Assembly (NCBI RefSeq): GCF_030246885.1
Contig: NZ_CP126739.1
Span: 1,054,001 to 1,118,000, forward strand
DNA length: 64,000 nucleotides
Reading direction: 5' to 3'
Source: Microbacterium sp. zg-B185
Lineage (GTDB): Bacteria > Actinomycetota > Actinomycetes > Actinomycetales > Microbacteriaceae
The notes under the pieces are model-generated. The model saw only the letters and a program-made list of their open reading frames with translations. It made no database searches and was not told the DNA's origin. A program made the translations under genes and the position numbers. Each line of letters begins with the position of its first letter. Within the stretch, counting starts at the first letter, position 1. This document shows, in pieces, positions 60,774 through 64,000 of the stretch.

Positions 60774-63527
60774 TCACCCCCGCGCGTCGAGGCGGAGGTC
60801 TCGGAGCTGCCTGCGCGAGGTGATGCCGAGCTTGCGAAAGATGTTTCGCAGGTGGGCCTCGATCGTGCGCGGGCTCAAGAACAGCTGCGTGCCCACCTCT
60901 CGTGATGTCGCACCGGCCGCCACCAGCCGAGCGATCTGCAGTTCTTGCGCCGTGAGGCCGTCGCTCTGCGCGGCGGAGCGCTGTCTCGCGCGCTCACCGG
61001 TGGCGTGCAGTTCGCGCGCGGCCCGTTGGGCGAAGGCAGCGGCGCCCATCTCCGACAGCGACTCATAGGCACTGCGCAGGGCTTGGCGTGCGTCGTGACG
61101 GCGTCCTTCGCGGCGCAGCCATTCGCCGTAGAGCAGATGGGCACGGGCCGTCTCGACGGCGATCTTGGAGGTGCTGAGCTGCCTGATGGCTTCGCGATAC
61201 CCCTCCTCTGCGGCCGGTCCGCTGCTCGTCAGCGCGCGGGATCGCGCCTCCAGGCCTCGCGCCCAAGGCGTGTCGCTGGCTCTCACGCGCGCGCTGAGTC
61301 GTTCGAGCGCCCGCAGTGCGGTGTCTGTGTCACCGGTGCGAACGGATGCCTCGATCACTTCCGGCAGGCCCAGAGTGCTGAGCGAGAGTTCAGCCGACTC
61401 GCATGTCGCGGTTGCCGCATCAAGCGCGGTCGAGTACGCGCCGAGACCGTTGTGAAGAATGGCGCTCGCATAGTGCGCGAACGCGCTCTGCGCGCTCCCG
61501 ACGAGGTTCCCGTCGGCCGTGAGGGCGAGGCTGTTCGACCGCTCGACCGTTGGGCGGTCACCACGCCAGGCCGCGAGCATGGCCCGGGCGTGGCGCAGCG
61601 GAGCGACGCCCATCGACTCGGTGAGTGACTCCGCCTCGGCGACGAGCTCGCCTGCCCGCGTGAGCTCGCCGCTGATCGTAAGGATGTTGGCGTGCAGGTT
61701 GAGCGCTCTCGGGAGCGCTGCCAGGGCCCCCGTGGTGCGAGCCGCGCGCACATTGCGGTCGGCGATCTCGTGCGCGCGCTCGTCGTCAAGGATGCCGACG
61801 GCGACGCGTCCGGCGACCCACAGCCACGGTTCGCTGCCCTCCTCGCGCACCGCCTCCGGGCGCGTCGCCGCCGTGATCGCATCGAGCGCCACACGCACGG
61901 CCGGAACCCCCGCCGTGTACCCGTGCACCACCGTCACGGCGAGTCCGTCAAGGAGCAGGTCGACCGGCCGAGGACGCTCGGCCCGGACCGCGGCGAGCGC
62001 TGTGCGAGCGATGTCCACGATGTCGGGGCTTCCACCGACGATCGCCGCGTCGAGCGCGTGCAGAGTGGTCTCGCGTGACAGCAGCGGGTCGAATGGTGCC
62101 AGGGTCGCCGCGGCGTCGAGCAGCATCTGCGGCACGTCCGTTCCGCGCGTGCGGTGGAAGGCGATCTGGGCACGAAGAAGTGCGGCGCGTGCGCGTTGAA
62201 GCGGGTCGGGTGCGCCACGTTCTGCGATCGCAAGCAGCTCCACGGCCGTCTCGGACTCCCCCGCCGTGTGCAGCGCGTGCGCCGCGTCGAGGGCGCGACG
62301 GGTCTGGTCGGCGACGCCCGGGGTGAGTTCTGCCGACCGCCGCAGGAACGCGCCGGCCGCGGCGTACCCGCCGCGAGAGCGCGCCCGCCCGGCCAAGCGC
62401 TCCAACTCTGCGGCGACCGCTTCGTCGGCCCCACTCACGGCGTGAGCGCGGTGCCACGCGCGCCGGTCGGGATCATGCGCTGCATCGATGACGGCCGCCA
62501 ATGCGCCGTGGACGCGGCGGCGATTCGGTGCGTCGGCCGACCGGTACACGACCGAGCGCACGAGTGGGTGGCGAAACCGCACCTTCGTTCCCAGGTCGAT
62601 CAATCCGGCCATCTCCGCCGGCGCGGAGGATTCCGCCGAGACGCCGAGCTCTGCGGCGACGCGGTGCAGCAGCTCGGGATCGCCGGTGGGATCGGCTGCC
62701 GCCGCGAGCAGCAGGAGCTGCGTCGCCGCGGGGAGTTCGCGGTAGCGGCTCAGAAACCCGCGTTCGACCCGTTCCTGGACATCCGGCAGGTGCGGGAGGT
62801 CGAAGCCGCCCGCGAGCCGTGCCGCCGGAACGTGTGCCGGCAGTTCCAGGAGGGCGAGAGGGTTGCCGCGCGCTTCGGCGATGATCAGCTCGCGCACGGC
62901 CTCGTCGACGGGCGCTCGGAACGCGGTGCTCAGCAATGTCCGCGCGGCGGTGTGGTCGAGTCCGGTCAGCTGCAACTCCGGGAGGTGCGAGAAGGCGCCC
63001 GGTTGGCCTCCGCCGTCGGCATTGCGCAGGCCGAACACGATCGCCAGGCGCTCGGCGTCGATGCGCCGAGCGACGAAGGCGATGATCTCAGCCGATGCCT
63101 CGTCGAGCCACTGCACGTCGTCGACCACGCACAGCAGCGGCCCATGCTCGGCGGCTTCGGCGACGAGGTTGAGGGTGGCGAGGCCGATCAGGAACTTGTC
63201 GGGTGCGGGGCCGTTTCGACTCCCCAGGGCAGTGCCGAGAGCCCGCTGCTGAGGCTCGGGCAGAGCTGCGAGGCGATCCAGGAAAGGGGCGCAGTACTGG
63301 TGGAGTCCGGCGAAGGCGAACTGCATCTCGGCCTCGACACCCGTCGAGGTCTCGACCCGGAAGCGGGAGGCGATCGCCGCATCGCGCAGGTGTTCCAGCA
63401 GCGCCGTCTTGCCTATGCCCGCCGCGCCGCGCACCACCAGCGCCCTGCTGCGCCCGGCCTGCACCGCGACCAGCAGCTGCTCGACGATATGGCGCTCCCG
63501 CTCCCTACCCAGCAGCTGCGACACCAT
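60774..63527 (-). CDS. LuxR-type regulator with AAA ATPase domain (LAL/MalT-like)
   Basis: A 917-residue regulator. Order: N-terminal LLGRERERHIVEQLL, Walker A RGAAGIGKTALLEHL (about residue 35), Walker B PLLCVVDDVQWLDEAS, a long TPR-like helical part (350-830), and a C-terminal LuxR HTH with LTAQELQIARLVAAGATS and TIEAHLRNIFRKLGI. Such proteins sense a ligand through the ATPase/TPR part and activate genes for degradation or secondary metabolism. No obvious target operon lies beside it. ATG 63527 gives the usual N-terminus; TTG 63554 is an upstream option. It lies between two IS3 pieces. Confidence 0.88.
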   Translation of the reverse strand: MVSQLLGRERERHIVEQLLVAVQAGRSRALVVRGAAGIGKTALLEHLRDAAIASRFRVETSTGVEAEMQFAFAGLHQYCAPFLDRLAALPEPQQRALGTALGSRNGPAPDKFLIGLATLNLVAEAAEHGPLLCVVDDVQWLDEASAEIIAFVARRIDAERLAIVFGLRNADGGGQPGAFSHLPELQLTGLDHTAARTLLSTAFRAPVDEAVRELIIAEARGNPLALLELPAHVPAARLAGGFDLPHLPDVQERVERGFLSRYRELPAATQLLLLAAAADPTGDPELLHRVAAELGVSAESSAPAEMAGLIDLGTKVRFRHPLVRSVVYRSADAPNRRRVHGALAAVIDAAHDPDRRAWHRAHAVSGADEAVAAELERLAGRARSRGGYAAAGAFLRRSAELTPGVADQTRRALDAAHALHTAGESETAVELLAIAERGAPDPLQRARAALLRAQIAFHRTRGTDVPQMLLDAAATLAPFDPLLSRETTLHALDAAIVGGSPDIVDIARTALAAVRAERPRPVDLLLDGLAVTVVHGYTAGVPAVRVALDAITAATRPEAVREEGSEPWLWVAGRVAVGILDDERAHEIADRNVRAARTTGALAALPRALNLHANILTISGELTRAGELVAEAESLTESMGVAPLRHARAMLAAWRGDRPTVERSNSLALTADGNLVGSAQSAFAHYASAILHNGLGAYSTALDAATATCESAELSLSTLGLPEVIEASVRTGDTDTALRALERLSARVRASDTPWARGLEARSRALTSSGPAAEEGYREAIRQLSTSKIAVETARAHLLYGEWLRREGRRHDARQALRSAYESLSEMGAAAFAQRAARELHATGERARQRSAAQSDGLTAQELQIARLVAAGATSREVGTQLFLSPRTIEAHLRNIFRKLGITSRRQLRDLRLDARG

Positions 63528-63563
63528 TGCCCCCGCTCTGCGACATGCAACCAAACTATGTGC

Positions 63564-63998
63564 TCACCACACTGAACCGTCCCCGGTTCTTGGCCGCTCC
63601 TGTGCGGGTTCCATCACCGGGTGGGATGGGGTTTCGAGGTCAGCGTAGTAGAAGGCCTCGAACTCGTCGGGCGGGACGTTGCCGATGGTCGAGTGCAGCC
63701 GCCTGGCGTTGTACCAATCGACCCAGCCTGCGGTGACCCATTCGACGCCGTCGATGGCGAGGGCGTTGTCGTACGCGTCGCCGATCGATCCGATCGACGC
63801 GGCGATGCCCTCGAGGGCGAGTGTTTCGGCGAACGACACGCTCGTGAATTGCGAGCCAGCGTCGCTGTGATGGACCAGCCCGTCTACGCCCGGGTGCCCG
63901 GCGCAGTCGCGTCGCCACAGTGTCCATACTCGGGCAACCTGCTCGAAGCGGACGACGCCGATCCCACATCGCTCGCGTGGGGACCGACATCCGCGCGC
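63564..63998 (-). pseudogene. IS3-family transposase OrfB, partial, catalytic Glu deleted
   Basis: 145 codons, running off the window. It contains GLVHHSDAGSQFTSVSFAET with the second catalytic Asp, then SIGSIGDAYDNALA joined directly to IDGVEWVTAGWVDWYNARRL. Family members have an E and about 25-30 residues (ending in the GPLRT segment) between these, so the DDE glutamate is missing and the enzyme should be inactive. The frame passes through the IS end (inverted repeat TGAACCGTCCCCGG, 63573-63586) and stops in flanking DNA. Confidence 0.8.
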
Positions 63999-64000
63999 CG
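63573..64000 (-). mobile_element. IS3-family insertion sequence, one end
   Basis: The right end begins at TGAACCGTCCCCGG, typical of IS3 terminal repeats, and the element extends past the window end. Its transposase is defective as described. The target duplication cannot be defined without the other end. Confidence 0.7.

Noticed and set aside
60774..63575. Plus-strand frame of 473 codons (62154-63575) opposite the LuxR gene
   Set aside because: Shadow of the regulator; the minus strand has complete ATPase and LuxR motifs.

Overview
The window is chromosomal DNA from a high-GC actinobacterium. The best guess is a Microbacteriaceae species, probably Microbacterium-like. This rests on the gene order, on the frequent GCATCC/GGATGC codon pairs, on GTG starts and leaderless promoters, on a PriA-type HisA, and on an rRNA spacer without tRNAs. 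No database search was possible, so the genus is an inference.

Layout. Positions 1-2.7 kb hold the end of a histidine cluster (hisB end, hisH, priA) and an SseB-like gene. A PLP decarboxylase-like gene and a DUF1844 gene follow. The infC-rpmI-rplT operon (4.8-6.4 kb) has infC starting at an ATC codon. Next come a SpoU-type rRNA methyltransferase, a glutamate-type ABC transporter (7.4-10.8 kb) with a strong hairpin after the binding-protein gene, and pheST. A lone AAA ATPase lies opposite the arginine cluster argCJBDF, membrane gene, argH (15.9-23.8 kb). Then come a SatD-like/HTH gene with a membrane partner, tyrS, a DUF4184 membrane gene and a family III CoA-transferase.

A complete rRNA operon (16S-23S-5S) occupies 29.0-34.9 kb. 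It has three tandem promoter candidates, a pre-23S processing stem and a strong terminator. It sits inside a block that otherwise keeps the order known from Mycobacterium tuberculosis Rv1691-Rv1713: a TPR-like protein (here with 22 decapeptide repeats), HAD phosphatase, small protein, tlyA, NAD kinase, recN, pyrG, Nudix, xerD, parA-like, scpA, scpB, rRNA pseudouridine synthase, (tyrA), cmk and der. These genes overlap by a few bases almost throughout and appear translationally coupled.

From 54 to 58.7 kb there are small accessory or housekeeping genes: two GNATs, a Nudix protein with a NYN/PIN-like C-terminus, an S4 protein, a lysoplasmalogenase-like protein and LtrA. A tRNA-Pro(GGG) at 58.8 kb marks the edge of a decayed accessory region. 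That region holds an excisionase remnant, a frameshifted small membrane protein gene, a GNAT-like gene, a fragment of an IS3-family transposase, a large LuxR/LAL regulator, and a second IS3-family transposase that lacks its catalytic Glu segment and runs off the window end.

Most of the window is conserved core genome. I found no convincing new multi-gene system. The observations most worth checking are the SatD-HTH/membrane pair with its palindrome, the repeat protein behind the rRNA operon, the duplicated-ectodomain DUF2207 protein, the Nudix-NYN fusion, and the two IS3 pieces in which one holds the segment missing from the other.
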